Assembly: GCA_025384855.1 (NCBI GenBank)
Contig: JALAHT010000004.1
Location: 251,846 to 315,845 of the forward strand
DNA: 64,000 bases
Source: Luteirhabdus salina
GTDB lineage: Bacteria; Bacteroidota; Bacteroidia; Flavobacteriales; Flavobacteriaceae
Direction of reading: 5' to 3'
In this document: in pieces, positions 26,565-35,540 of the stretch
Position numbering within the stretch: the first letter of the stretch is position 1
How the letters are laid out: the number at the start of each line of letters is the position of its first letter
Notes under the pieces: generated by a model
What the model was told of the DNA's origin: nothing
The model's input: only the letters and a program-made list of their open reading frames with translations
The model's database searches: none
Position numbers and translations under genes: made by a program

Positions 26565-27385
26565 TGGAGAAGGGGGAAAGCACTTCTGAAGGCGATTGGA
26601 GGTATTTTCAACAAGGACCCGAATTGATGGTAGTCGATCTCGGTTTTTCCTTTGAAACGTTTTCCGTTCAGCAGTTGAAGGTCTCTGAACAATCGTTTCA
26701 GTTTCCATCACAATTGATGTTGGGCAAACAAGCGGAATACTGTTTCGAATATATGGTGAAACATTCGGAGCAATATGAAGTGTTGGCTGCTAATATTCAG
26801 ATTCAGGGGGAAGAACAGACGTTGGGTGAATTGGATTATCTATTGTTTGATACCAAAACCGATAAGAACCTTCATGTCGAATTGGCCTGCAAATTTTATT
26901 TGTATGATGAATCCTTGGGAGACGCCCCGGTTGAAAAATGGATTGGTCCGAACCGAAAGGACCGTTTGGTCGAAAAACTTCAAAAACTGAAGAACCATCA
27001 GTTCCCGTTACTGTATTCCGAAGCAACGGAATCCTTGCTTGAATCGTTGCAACTTCAACCTTCAACAATTGAACAGCAGTTATGCTTGAAGAGTTTTCTC
27101 TTTCTCCCAAAGGGAATGGAGAAAAGCGATTTACCTGAAGCGTTTTCGGATTGCATTATTGGTCGTCATATCAAGATAGACGATTTCACTCCAAAAAATT
27201 ATCTAGGTGCTTTTTATCTTCCCCAGAAAAAAGAATGGTTGTTATCTCCGGATAGTCACACGACTTGGATTTCTTTCGAGGAAGTCAAGCGGCAATTGGA
27301 TGAAAAACGATCACAAAAGCGTTCTGCCTTGGTATACCATAAAACCAACAAAGGGATTGAGTTGTTTTTCGTTCGGTGGTGGTAG
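26564..27385 (+). CDS. DUF1853-family protein (possible PD-(D/E)XK nuclease fold)
   Basis: A 273-residue cytoplasmic protein matching the DUF1853 pattern: FPSQLMLGKQAEYCFEYM, then LGELDYLLFD near residue 87, HVELACKFYL near 102, KWIGPNRKDRLVEKL and HQFPLL. The ELD plus E-x3-K arrangement suggests a PD-(D/E)XK-like core; this is inference and no activity is established. The start overlaps the rsmG stop by one base. The final codons (TGG TGG TAG) are already in phase with the seven-base repeat that fills the downstream gap. Confidence 0.8.
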   Translation: MEKGESTSEGDWRYFQQGPELMVVDLGFSFETFSVQQLKVSEQSFQFPSQLMLGKQAEYCFEYMVKHSEQYEVLAANIQIQGEEQTLGELDYLLFDTKTDKNLHVELACKFYLYDESLGDAPVEKWIGPNRKDRLVEKLQKLKNHQFPLLYSEATESLLESLQLQPSTIEQQLCLKSFLFLPKGMEKSDLPEAFSDCIIGRHIKIDDFTPKNYLGAFYLPQKKEWLLSPDSHTTWISFEEVKRQLDEKRSQKRSALVYHKTNKGIELFFVRWW

Positions 27386-27719
27386 GTGGTAGGGTGTAGG
27401 GTGTTGGGTGTTGGAAGTGGGGTGTTGAATCCTTTAGTCGATACTTCTGAAATCTAAAATCTAAAATCTCATATCTAATATCTTGGCTCTTGGTTCTAGT
27501 CTCTTGTCTTTGGTCTCTAGTCTTTTTCTTTTCTCGATATTCTTTGTTTCCTTGTGGTTTTGAAACTAGTCGCTCTGCTTCTTTTGCATCCCTGTTCCTT
27601 AAAACTCAAGACTCAAGACTCAAGACTCAAAACTCATCATTCTTCATTCCTAATTCTACATTCTAAATTCTACATTCTACATTCTAAATTCTGAATTCTA
27701 AATTCTGAATTCTGCATTT
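27378..27719. repeat. Degenerate heptanucleotide-phased repeat tract filling an intergenic gap
   Basis: The only gene-free stretch over 300 bases contains no plausible gene but a strong seven-base period. Block 1 (27378-27426) runs GGTGGTA twice, GGGTGTA, GGGTGTT twice, a degenerate unit, GGGTGTT. Block 2 (27443-27526) is twelve units with TCT (three times TTT) at positions 4-6, drifting from AAATCTA to GTCTCTA. A looser segment follows. Block 3 (27601-27719) is exactly seventeen units, AAGACTC-like then TACATTC/TAAATTC/TGAATTC-like. Block 1 starts inside the DUF1853 stop region and block 3 ends at the base before the peptidase stop codon. Boundaries and phase were counted by eye. Confidence 0.85.
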
Positions 27720-29153
27720 CTAATCCTTCACCTCCCCAACCTCACTCGTCGTGCCATAGGTGTCCATTAAATACACCAAACTGGCCATGGTGGCCGCGCC
27801 GAGTTCGAGCTCGCGTTTGTTTACCGCATCGAAGGTGTCGCTAGCGGCATGGTGGTGATCGAAATAGCGTTGGGAGTCGGGCCGCAGGCCAGCCAATACG
27901 ATTTTATCGTCCTTCAACGGACCAATATCGGCGCCACTTCCACCGCGTTCGAAATAGTGAATTAAATAAGGTTCAAACAAAGGCTTCCAACTTTCAACTT
28001 GTTCAAAATTTTCAGCATCGGTATCGAAGGAAAAGCCTCTTGGCGTAAATCCTCCGGCATCGCTTTCTAAGGCGAAAACATGTTGTTCGTTCTTCAGCTT
28101 GGCTTCGGCAGCATATTTTCTGCCGCCACGCAAACCATTCTCCTCATTCATAAATAACACCACTCGAATGCTATGCTTAGGTTTATAATTCATCTCCTTA
28201 AAGATTCGTAACACTTCCATACTTTGAACACAGCCAGCACCATCATCGTGCGAGCCATCGCCCAAGTCCCAAGAATCCAAATGTCCCCCTACAATCATAT
28301 AACGATTAGGATAGGTAGAACCGGTAATTTCACCAATTACGTTATACGACTGAACATCGTCATAGGTTTTACAACGTTGCTTAAAATAGAATTTCAAATC
28401 GGGTTTTAAGCTTAACGCACTGCTTAGATAGTCGGCATCCTTAGTGCTAATGGCACAGGCTGGAATCCGTTGGTCGGGAGGCGTTTCGCCATAACTCATG
28501 GAACCCGTATGTGGAAGGTCGTCATTGCTTAAGGTCATGGACCGAACTACAATTCCTACTGCACCATATTTTGCCGCTTCCATAGCACCTGCGTAGCGCT
28601 GATCTACACAGCCGCCATAGGCCTCGAAGGTATTAATGAGGTCGGCCTGCATCGGACGGTTATAAAAAACGATCTTTCCTTCAATTTGGTCTTTGCCGTA
28701 TCGTGCGAGATCATCCAGTCCTTGTACTTCAATAACTTCGGCTTTTAGTCCGAGTGCTGGCGTTGGAACGGAACCTCCCAAGGCACAGATATTCGCCTGG
28801 GTGGTGATGCCTGGAGAGGTTTCAATGTAAGCCTGTTCCTGCGGTCCGCGTGTCCATTTTGGCACCATCACAGGCTGAAGCCAAACCTTATCCAAGCCGA
28901 GTTTCTTCAATTCTGCTTCGGTATATTCTACGGCACGTTGGGCATTGAGCGAACCTGACAATCGGCCCCCGATTTCGTTGGAAAGATAATCGAGCCAATC
29001 ATAGGCTTTACCATTCAACAGCGCCATATCGTACATATTGCGAAGCATGGTAGAGTCTTTCTCCCTAGTTTGCGAAATGGCAGTATTTCCAACTAATAGA
29101 AGTGTAAGAAAGGTGAGTAAAAAAGGTTGGGGGATTCGAGCAGTATTTTTCAT
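27720..29153 (-). CDS. M28-family zinc peptidase with PA domain (exported)
   Basis: An exported di-zinc aminopeptidase or carboxypeptidase of the M28 family. I start it at 29153 (MKNTARIPQPFLLTF), which gives 477 residues and a signal peptide ending NTAISQ; the upstream ATG at 29189 overlaps the PPK2 gene and adds 12 non-signal residues. A protease-associated insert spans about 120-250. Zinc ligands are in order: GGHLDSWD near 308, DDGAGC, NEENGLRGG, LESDAGGF and HHHAASDTFD near 444. The last base of the coding strand abuts the heptad repeat. It lies 28 bases downstream of PPK2. Confidence 0.9.
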   Translation of the reverse strand: MKNTARIPQPFLLTFLTLLLVGNTAISQTREKDSTMLRNMYDMALLNGKAYDWLDYLSNEIGGRLSGSLNAQRAVEYTEAELKKLGLDKVWLQPVMVPKWTRGPQEQAYIETSPGITTQANICALGGSVPTPALGLKAEVIEVQGLDDLARYGKDQIEGKIVFYNRPMQADLINTFEAYGGCVDQRYAGAMEAAKYGAVGIVVRSMTLSNDDLPHTGSMSYGETPPDQRIPACAISTKDADYLSSALSLKPDLKFYFKQRCKTYDDVQSYNVIGEITGSTYPNRYMIVGGHLDSWDLGDGSHDDGAGCVQSMEVLRIFKEMNYKPKHSIRVVLFMNEENGLRGGRKYAAEAKLKNEQHVFALESDAGGFTPRGFSFDTDAENFEQVESWKPLFEPYLIHYFERGGSGADIGPLKDDKIVLAGLRPDSQRYFDHHHAASDTFDAVNKRELELGAATMASLVYLMDTYGTTSEVGEVKD

Positions 29154-29181
29154 GCAAAATTTTATGTAAAGACGATTAAAA

Positions 29182-30060
29182 TTATTCATTGTTTAAGCGA
29201 TCCTTATAATCGTCGATTTGTGCTTTTATTTCAGGATCCAGTTCTGGCGTTTTGATATCGTCATATTGCTGAAGGGTTTCTAACAAAATCTTTGCCACAA
29301 GATACCGAGCGGTTGCTTTATCGTCGGCAGGGATGTTGAACCAGGGTGCGTGTGGTTTTGAAGTGCGGGTAATGGCATCTTCATAGCAATCCATATAGTC
29401 GTCCCACAGATCACGTTCATCCAAATCGGCCGGCGAGAACTTCCAGTGTTTGTTGGGCTTGTTCAACCTGCGTAGCAATCGGTATTTCTGTCGTTCTTTC
29501 GAAATATTCAAAAAGAATTTGAAAATGATGGTGCCATTCTGGGAAATGATACGTTCAAAATCGTTGATCTGTTCAAAGCGCTGGTCCCAAAACGTTTCAT
29601 TTATATCGTCTAAGCTGTTCACTTTTGGAATATTTTCACCCAAAATATACTCGGGATGAACGCGGGTAATCAAGACATTTTCATAATGTGTTCGGTTAAA
29701 GACCCCAAACTTTCCGCGTTCTGGAAGCTTGCAGTAGTGGCGCCATAAATAGTCGTGACGCTTTTCCAAGGCGGTAGGTGTTTTAAAACTGTGGACGACC
29801 ACACCTCGGGCATTGAAATCTTTAAACACTTCACGGATTAGGCTATCCTTTCCAGCAGTGTCCATACCCTGTAGACAGACCAAAACGCCGTATTTTCCAT
29901 GGGCATAAAGGACATCCTGAAGTTCGCCAAGCTCCTCGCGGGTTTTCTCCAATTCTTTTTCAATTTTCTTTTCCGAGGCATCCAAATCGAAGGAGGAAGG
30001 TAAATCCTCTCGACGGTGATGGGCCGAAACTTTAAAATCGTTGGGATCTATTTTCTTCAT
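29182..30060 (-). CDS. PPK2-family polyphosphate kinase
   Basis: A cytoplasmic enzyme moving phosphate between polyphosphate and nucleotides. The single-domain 292-residue protein has Walker A (LQGMDTAGKDS near residue 63), a lid region (HYCKLPERGKFGVFNRTHYENVLI near 108-131) containing the Walker B-like FNRTHYE, and the family segment FFLNISKERQ. Which direction it favours and whether it uses ADP, AMP or GDP cannot be decided by eye. It is cotranscribed with the M28 peptidase. A TATCTTTA box stands only five bases before the ATG, so either the mRNA is leaderless or the box has another role. Confidence 0.88.
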   Translation of the reverse strand: MKKIDPNDFKVSAHHRREDLPSSFDLDASEKKIEKELEKTREELGELQDVLYAHGKYGVLVCLQGMDTAGKDSLIREVFKDFNARGVVVHSFKTPTALEKRHDYLWRHYCKLPERGKFGVFNRTHYENVLITRVHPEYILGENIPKVNSLDDINETFWDQRFEQINDFERIISQNGTIIFKFFLNISKERQKYRLLRRLNKPNKHWKFSPADLDERDLWDDYMDCYEDAITRTSKPHAPWFNIPADDKATARYLVAKILLETLQQYDDIKTPELDPEIKAQIDDYKDRLNNE

Positions 30061-30176
30061 ACCGCTAAAGATACCGGTTTTTTCGAAGTTTGAAAGGCTG
30101 GCCGAATTCAGGATTTTAATAAAGCCTTAAGTCCTTTTCACCATTGCGTTTTGTACTTTTTATCAAAATTCAAAGT

Positions 30177-31217
30177 ATGAAACGCCTACCATTTTTGATA
30201 ACGGTTTGCTTGCTAATATTGCTAGCTTGCAACGATTCCCAGAAAGAAGGAAAAAATCAATCCACTCCTGAACCACAGGAAAAATCAAACGATTCGGATA
30301 CCGCTTCAGAAGTAATGAAACTGTATGTGAACGACCGTTGGCATTTTCAACTTTCGTATCCCCAAGAATTTAGTCCATTGGAAAGCGAATTGGCTGGTAA
30401 TGTTCCCGTCATCAATCTCTATAAAACAGATACCGGTGGAAATCCGCCCTTTGCTTTTCATGAAGATCCAGAACACTTCTATTTTAGTATTATGCCAAAA
30501 GGGTTTGGAACCGAGTATCCAAATGGAAAGCAACTTTCATTGGAAGAATGGGAGGATCCCTTGCCGTTAAATGTTCCCGCTTCAAAACAACAATCAAAAG
30601 TGTTTTTATTGGAGAATGATCAGCCTTGGGCTGTGATGCTCAATTTCGATAACCCGCCAAAAGGTTGGGGCGATTACGGTGGGATTTTCATTCATTTACC
30701 AATATCCAATTTTGAAGCGAAATGTTTTACCGTTTCGGGTGAAGAAAAGCCGATGACGCAGTGCGATCCGATGGGCGACGATTCGGTGAAGCTAAAGGGT
30801 TCCGTTTCTGAAGAAGATTGGAATACGATGTTGAGGATGCTCGAAACACTTGAATTTTATGAAGGCGAACGCGAAGAGCGACCTATTTCAGAACTGGTTC
30901 AGATTACGAAACCCTTGCCCAATACTGAAGTTACCTCTCCTTTAACCATTGAAGGAAAAGCGAGGGGTTTTTGGTATTTTGAAGGTGATTTTCCGTTGCG
31001 GTTGGTCGATAAAGATGATGCTATACTATTATATGAAGGACCAGTTTCCGCCAATGGAAAGTGGATGACAGAAGACTTTGTGCCGTTTTCGACAACCATC
31101 ACTTTTGAAGCACCTGATGACGAACGTGGTTATTTGGTGTTTGAGCGTGATAATCCATCAGGCATCCCTGAAAACAATCGTAGTTACAGATTGCCAATAT
31201 TATTTCCGCCGAAGTAG
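30177..31217 (+). CDS. Lipoprotein with C-terminal Gmad2 immunoglobulin-like domain
   Basis: The start at 30177 (MKRLPFLITVCLL) gives 346 residues with a lipobox LLAC at 15-18; the ATG at 30144 would put eleven extra residues before the signal. A Ser/Asp/Glu linker follows, then an unassigned domain with two spaced cysteines. The C-terminal 100 residues read ITKPLPNTEVTSPLTIEGKA, later GYLVFERDNPSG, a pattern of the Gmad2 domain found in bacterial surface and sporulation-related proteins. The role is unknown. Its stop directly abuts the stop of the convergent response regulator with no base between. Confidence 0.75.
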   Translation: MKRLPFLITVCLLILLACNDSQKEGKNQSTPEPQEKSNDSDTASEVMKLYVNDRWHFQLSYPQEFSPLESELAGNVPVINLYKTDTGGNPPFAFHEDPEHFYFSIMPKGFGTEYPNGKQLSLEEWEDPLPLNVPASKQQSKVFLLENDQPWAVMLNFDNPPKGWGDYGGIFIHLPISNFEAKCFTVSGEEKPMTQCDPMGDDSVKLKGSVSEEDWNTMLRMLETLEFYEGEREERPISELVQITKPLPNTEVTSPLTIEGKARGFWYFEGDFPLRLVDKDDAILLYEGPVSANGKWMTEDFVPFSTTITFEAPDDERGYLVFERDNPSGIPENNRSYRLPILFPPK

Positions 31218-32381
31218 CTATTTGCTAGCAAATGCCTTTACGTCCTTTTCGCTTACTTCACTACCGCCTAAAATAATAAGGCGTTCTACTACATTTCTAA
31301 GTTCGCGAATATTCCCTGTCCAATCGTATTCCTGAAGTAATTTTATCGCTTTGTCGGAAAATTCTTTTTGGGCAGTTCCATGTTCCTCTGCAATTTTTTT
31401 GGTGAAATGTTCTACCAAGACAGGAATATCCTCTCTTCGGTCATTTAGTGAAGGAACCTTTATCAGTATCACGGCCAGACGGTGGTATAAATCCTCTCGG
31501 AAGTTCCCTTCCTCAATTTCCTTTTTTAGGTCTTTGTTGGTCGCTGTTACGACACGGACATCTACTTTAATATCCTTATCGCTACCCACACGCTGCACTT
31601 TATTCTCTTGAAGCGCTCGTAGTACTTTCGCTTGGGCAGAAAGGCTCATATCGCCAACTTCATCCAAGAAAATCGTTCCCCCATTAGCGGCTTCAAATTT
31701 TCCTGCACGGTCTTTATTTGCGGAGGTAAAAGCACCTTTTACATGACCGAACAATTCACTTTCAATCAATTCACTCGGAATGGCAGCGCAATTTACTTCA
31801 ATCATGGGGCCTTTGGAACGATCGCTTTTCTGGTGAACCCAATGGGCTACCAATTCCTTTCCGGTTCCGTTGGGTCCGGTAATTAGGACGCGAGCTTCGG
31901 TAGGCGCTACTTTTTCGATCATATCCTTAATCTGGACAATGGCATCGCTATCGCCGACCATTTCATATTGCTTGCTGACCTTTTTCTTGAGTCGGGTGTT
32001 TTCCTGTACCAATTCCTTCCGATCCAAGGCATTTCGAACAGTGTTGAGCAAGCGATTTAAATCTGGCGGTTTTGAAATATAATCGAAGGCTCCTAGGCGC
32101 ATGGTGTTCACGGCGGTATCGAGGTCGCCGTGACCCGAAATCATTACGATTGGAATTTCAGGTTTTATTTTTTTGGCGGCTTCCAATACTTCAACCCCGT
32201 CCATTTTGGGCATTTTGATATCGCACAGCACCAGGTCGAAGTCCTCTTTTTTGATAAGTTCCATTCCTGCTAGTCCATCCTCGGCTTCAATCACCTCGTA
32301 GGAGTCGCTTTCCTCAGTAAGTATTTTGATCAGTACGCGGCGGATGGCCGCTTCGTCTTCAATCAATAATATTCTTGGCAT
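31218..32381 (-). CDS. Sigma-54-type response regulator without DNA-binding domain
   Basis: A 387-residue NtrC-like protein: receiver domain (acidic E8-D9, phosphorylated Asp54, Lys in YISKPPD) at 1-125, then an AAA+ domain with Walker A GPNGTGKE near 170, Walker B GGTIFLDEVGD near 235, and an arginine-finger segment REDLYHRLAVI. The sigma-54 contact loop reads GAFTSA, not GAFTGA (31719-31736). The protein ends about 15 residues after the AAA+ lid (NIRELRNVVERLI), with no Fis-type helix-turn-helix. It is the last gene of a five-gene operon, two bases after the barrel gene; no partner histidine kinase is nearby. It may act without specific DNA binding, or may no longer be a classical activator. 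Confidence 0.88.
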   Translation of the reverse strand: MPRILLIEDEAAIRRVLIKILTEESDSYEVIEAEDGLAGMELIKKEDFDLVLCDIKMPKMDGVEVLEAAKKIKPEIPIVMISGHGDLDTAVNTMRLGAFDYISKPPDLNRLLNTVRNALDRKELVQENTRLKKKVSKQYEMVGDSDAIVQIKDMIEKVAPTEARVLITGPNGTGKELVAHWVHQKSDRSKGPMIEVNCAAIPSELIESELFGHVKGAFTSANKDRAGKFEAANGGTIFLDEVGDMSLSAQAKVLRALQENKVQRVGSDKDIKVDVRVVTATNKDLKKEIEEGNFREDLYHRLAVILIKVPSLNDRREDIPVLVEHFTKKIAEEHGTAQKEFSDKAIKLLQEYDWTGNIRELRNVVERLIILGGSEVSEKDVKAFASK

Positions 32382-32383
32382 CC

Positions 32384-33313
32384 TTAGAATTTAAATTTTA
32401 CGCCTCCCCGAAAATAGAAGGTGTTTTCCTCGTTTATGATGTACGCAGTTTCACGGTCGTTATCTCGTAATCGAAATTCGTTATAAACGCTGTGCGCTGC
32501 GTAGGTGTAAAATAACAAATGTTTGGTAAAAAAGTGTTCATATCCAATTCCAAATAACACATTTGTCATCGAAACGTTTTCCGCTACCACATTTGAACCA
32601 GCGGGAGTAAAGTTGTTTTGGATATTTCCGAAGAAATTGTCAAGCGTACCAAATGCTTGTAGCGCATCCTTATGGTCATGGTTCAAATACCTTCTGATAT
32701 TCGATTTCGGAACACCTACCGTATAGGTCCAATCCGGGTGAAACGCTCGAAAGTAATTTACCATGGGTAGGGGGTAATTCCGACCGGGCGTGGTAGAATA
32801 CGTAAGTCCCATAATAAGTCGATAAGGCTTGTCGATATCAGCCTTTCGCCTATCGTTAATGGCATATACGGCACCTTCATAAATAACATCGTCGCTGCCA
32901 ACTTTTTCATTTAGGGTTGAATTGATTCGCGCACCACCTCGAATTCCAAGTCGCCAGCTGTCATTAAGCTTAAAAACGTATCCCAAATATCCTTCTATTC
33001 GTTGTACCGATTGAAGTTGTTCAATTTGTGTGGGGGTGAAGAGCTCGTCTCTATCTTCAATTCCTAAATCGACATATCTGTATTGAAGTCCGATAACAAA
33101 ATATTCCTCTTTTTCTTTCCCAACGGGAATCGGTATTTGGACTAACGCCCGATACCTCGCAATATCGTTATCCGATTTTGAAAATGGAATATACATGTAC
33201 TCTAACCGTGCGATATCGGTGGTTTGCGCCTGAAGTGTAAAGGCACTGATGAGCAGTAACAACGCTGAAAAAACATAGTTTTTCTGTGTTGTGGTCAGGT
33301 GTTTGTTTAGCAT
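32384..33313 (-). CDS. Outer membrane beta-barrel protein (DUF6268-like)
   Basis: The 309-residue protein has a signal peptide ending FTLQAQ near residue 30, and a body of alternating aromatic strands ending FRGGVKFKF, typical of an outer membrane barrel. The pattern (LEYMYIPFSKSD, RYRALVQIPIPV, GLTYSTTPGRN) resembles DUF6268 proteins of Bacteroidetes. Function unknown. It sits between mscS and the response regulator, with gaps of six and two bases. Confidence 0.75.
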   Translation of the reverse strand: MLNKHLTTTQKNYVFSALLLLISAFTLQAQTTDIARLEYMYIPFSKSDNDIARYRALVQIPIPVGKEKEEYFVIGLQYRYVDLGIEDRDELFTPTQIEQLQSVQRIEGYLGYVFKLNDSWRLGIRGGARINSTLNEKVGSDDVIYEGAVYAINDRRKADIDKPYRLIMGLTYSTTPGRNYPLPMVNYFRAFHPDWTYTVGVPKSNIRRYLNHDHKDALQAFGTLDNFFGNIQNNFTPAGSNVVAENVSMTNVLFGIGYEHFFTKHLLFYTYAAHSVYNEFRLRDNDRETAYIINEENTFYFRGGVKFKF

Positions 33314-33319
33314 AAAAGA

Positions 33320-34228
33320 TTAAGATTCTTTAGTATTCGTTTGGTACAGGTGGACATCTCGCTGTGGGAATGGAATCGTAATACCATTTGCCCTAAACAG
33401 GTCATCGATCCGGAACCGTATCTCACTTTTAATACGGGGGTCCACAAAACTGTCGTTTATAAAAAAGTGAATACTAAAGATAAGTGCGGAATCTCCAAAA
33501 TCCTCAAATAATACGAAAGGTTTAGGATTTTTTAACACACCTTTTTGTTTTGCTACGCTCTCTAGCAAGAGCGACTCTACCTTTTTGGTGTTGCTTCCAT
33601 AGGCAACTCCAACACGAACCAATTCGCGCGTGGTACGGCGATTTTGGGTGTAGTTATAGATAGTATCGGTTATAAATTTATGGTTGGGAATGATAATAAT
33701 CTTATCATCCCTTGTAATAGCCCGTGTGGTCCGTAATTTAATGTCGATAACACGGCCCACCTTGCCTTCGGTTTCAATAATGTCGCCTACTAGCAAAGAT
33801 TTGTCTATAATTATGAAAATGCCTCCAATAATATCTTTAAAGAGGTCTTGAAGTGCGAGTCCTAAACCAACTAGTAGCGCTGCAGAAGCTGCTAAAAAAG
33901 GAGTTACATTTATTCCCGCAAGACTTAATACGGCAAAAACGACTACGATATAGGTAACGTATTTGATGAATTTGAAGACGCTGATAAACTTTTGTTTATC
34001 TACTTCATTCATCTTTCGAGTGTAGAGTACCCGAATCCATTTCAACAAAAAACTGGCAATTAGAAAGGAGAAAATGACCAACAGCAGCAAGCCGATATTG
34101 ATTTCAATTTGCTTTTCGCCTTCAAAAAAGGTGAAGCCAAGGTCTAAAAATTCCTTGATACTTCCCCAAATGTCATCTTTGACGACTTTTTCTATTTTCT
34201 CGCCAACCTTTTCTTTCTGTTGAAACAT
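33320..34228 (-). CDS. Small-conductance mechanosensitive channel (MscS family)
   Basis: A 302-residue inner membrane channel that opens under membrane tension. Two to three hydrophobic spans occupy residues 45-130. The pore helix region (PFLAASAALLVGLGLALQDLFKDIIGGIFI) and the beta domain (LVGDIIETEGKVGRVIDIKLRTT, IIIPNHKFITDTIYNYT) are characteristic of MscS. An amphipathic 30-residue N-terminus precedes the first span. It lies one base after the ABC permease gene in the five-gene operon, which suggests a shared envelope or osmotic role. Confidence 0.92.
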   Translation of the reverse strand: MFQQKEKVGEKIEKVVKDDIWGSIKEFLDLGFTFFEGEKQIEINIGLLLLVIFSFLIASFLLKWIRVLYTRKMNEVDKQKFISVFKFIKYVTYIVVVFAVLSLAGINVTPFLAASAALLVGLGLALQDLFKDIIGGIFIIIDKSLLVGDIIETEGKVGRVIDIKLRTTRAITRDDKIIIIPNHKFITDTIYNYTQNRRTTRELVRVGVAYGSNTKKVESLLLESVAKQKGVLKNPKPFVLFEDFGDSALIFSIHFFINDSFVDPRIKSEIRFRIDDLFRANGITIPFPQRDVHLYQTNTKES

Positions 34229-34229
34229 A

Positions 34230-35537
34230 CTAGTATTTCAGCCACTTGGCTATTTCTTTGTAACTCGCTTTTTTACCGTACATCAAGATTCCCACGCGAT
34301 AGATTTTCGCTGCGAACCATACGATGCCTATAAAAGTAGCAAATAAAATAACGACTGAAAGAACCTGCTGCCACATTGGAACTCCAAACGGAATACGCAT
34401 TAACATGACGACAGGCGACGTAAATGGAATAAAGGAGAAAACTTGTGAAACCGTACCATGCGGATTGTCGATTACCGTGAAGAATCCAACGTAAACGGCC
34501 AAAATTAGTGGCATTAAGATTGGCATCATAAATTGTTGGGTATCGGTTTCGCTATCAACGGCAGCACCGATGGCCGCATAAAGGGAAGCATATAGTAAAT
34601 ATCCACCCATAAAGAATAGGATAAACATGATAACCAAATTCAACAGTGGCATATTGGCAATTTCGTAGATTATTTCCTGAACCATTCCATCGGCTCCTCC
34701 AGCACTTGCTTCCAATGCTTGCTGCTGTGGCGTTTGGACAGCACTAGGGTCAATACCGAATACGGAAGTAAGGATTGCGCCAAAAACAAATAACAAGATC
34801 ACCCAAGCCATAAACTGCGTGATGCCAGCCAAGGTAGTTCCGAAGATTTTTCCCAATAACAATTTGATTGGTTTTACAGAGGAAATGATGACTTCAATGA
34901 TTCTACTGGTCTTCTCCTCGATAACACTTCGCATAATCATATTTCCGTAGATAATGATGAACATAAAGAGGATGTATCCTGCCGCACCACCGAAAATCAG
35001 TTTGATACCCGAACCAAGTTTAGACGTTTCCTGTCCTTGGAAGGTTTCAATCTTTGCATCTACGCGAACCCTAAGGTCACGAATTTTTTGGGCATCGATG
35101 CCGGCTTCAGCCAAACGAAGCGAATTCGCCTTATCTGAAATAGCATCTTCAATATCGTCTATGAGGGTTAAGGACGGCGAATCTTCAGAATAAAACACAA
35201 TCGACTTCGAAAGTTCGTCAAGTTTGCTAGTTGCCGGAATATATAGCAACCCATAATCCTCTGAACTACGCACGGTTTCCTTGGCTTCAGCTAAGGAAGT
35301 ATTGGAAAGCATTTTATAGGTAATATTGTCTCCGCTTTCAAATTCTGAAGAAAACAATCCGCTTTCATCAAGAATAGAGATTACCCTTTCGTTTTCGCTA
35401 TTCACTTGTGAAAGGTAAGCGACAAGTCCGAACAGACCGACCATGATCAACGGACTTAGGAATGTCATGATGATGAAGGATTTCTTCCGGACCTTGTTGA
35501 GGTATTCCCGTTTTAGGATGAGCGATAGATGGTTCAT
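34230..35537 (-). CDS. ABC-2 type transporter permease (NatB-like)
   Basis: A 435-residue membrane protein of the ABC-2 family. One span near residue 20-42 is followed by a large periplasmic domain (about 45-185), then five or six spans. MIMRSVIEEKTSRIIEVIISSVKPIKLLLGKI near residue 205-235 is the family signature. NatAB exporters of this kind expel sodium or other solutes; the substrate here is unknown. It is three bases downstream of its ATPase gene. Confidence 0.9.
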   Translation of the reverse strand: MNHLSLILKREYLNKVRKKSFIIMTFLSPLIMVGLFGLVAYLSQVNSENERVISILDESGLFSSEFESGDNITYKMLSNTSLAEAKETVRSSEDYGLLYIPATSKLDELSKSIVFYSEDSPSLTLIDDIEDAISDKANSLRLAEAGIDAQKIRDLRVRVDAKIETFQGQETSKLGSGIKLIFGGAAGYILFMFIIIYGNMIMRSVIEEKTSRIIEVIISSVKPIKLLLGKIFGTTLAGITQFMAWVILLFVFGAILTSVFGIDPSAVQTPQQQALEASAGGADGMVQEIIYEIANMPLLNLVIMFILFFMGGYLLYASLYAAIGAAVDSETDTQQFMMPILMPLILAVYVGFFTVIDNPHGTVSQVFSFIPFTSPVVMLMRIPFGVPMWQQVLSVVILFATFIGIVWFAAKIYRVGILMYGKKASYKEIAKWLKY

Positions 35538-35540
35538 AGC

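Noticed and set aside
26564-27385. DUF1853 gene as a defence nuclease
   Set aside because: The possible nuclease fold alone is not evidence. It is translationally coupled to the housekeeping gene rsmG and has no defence neighbours.
27386-27719. CRISPR array or protein-coding repeat in the heptad tract
   Set aside because: There are no repeats of 20-40 bases with unique spacers, and a seven-base period cannot keep a reading frame. No cas-like gene is nearby.
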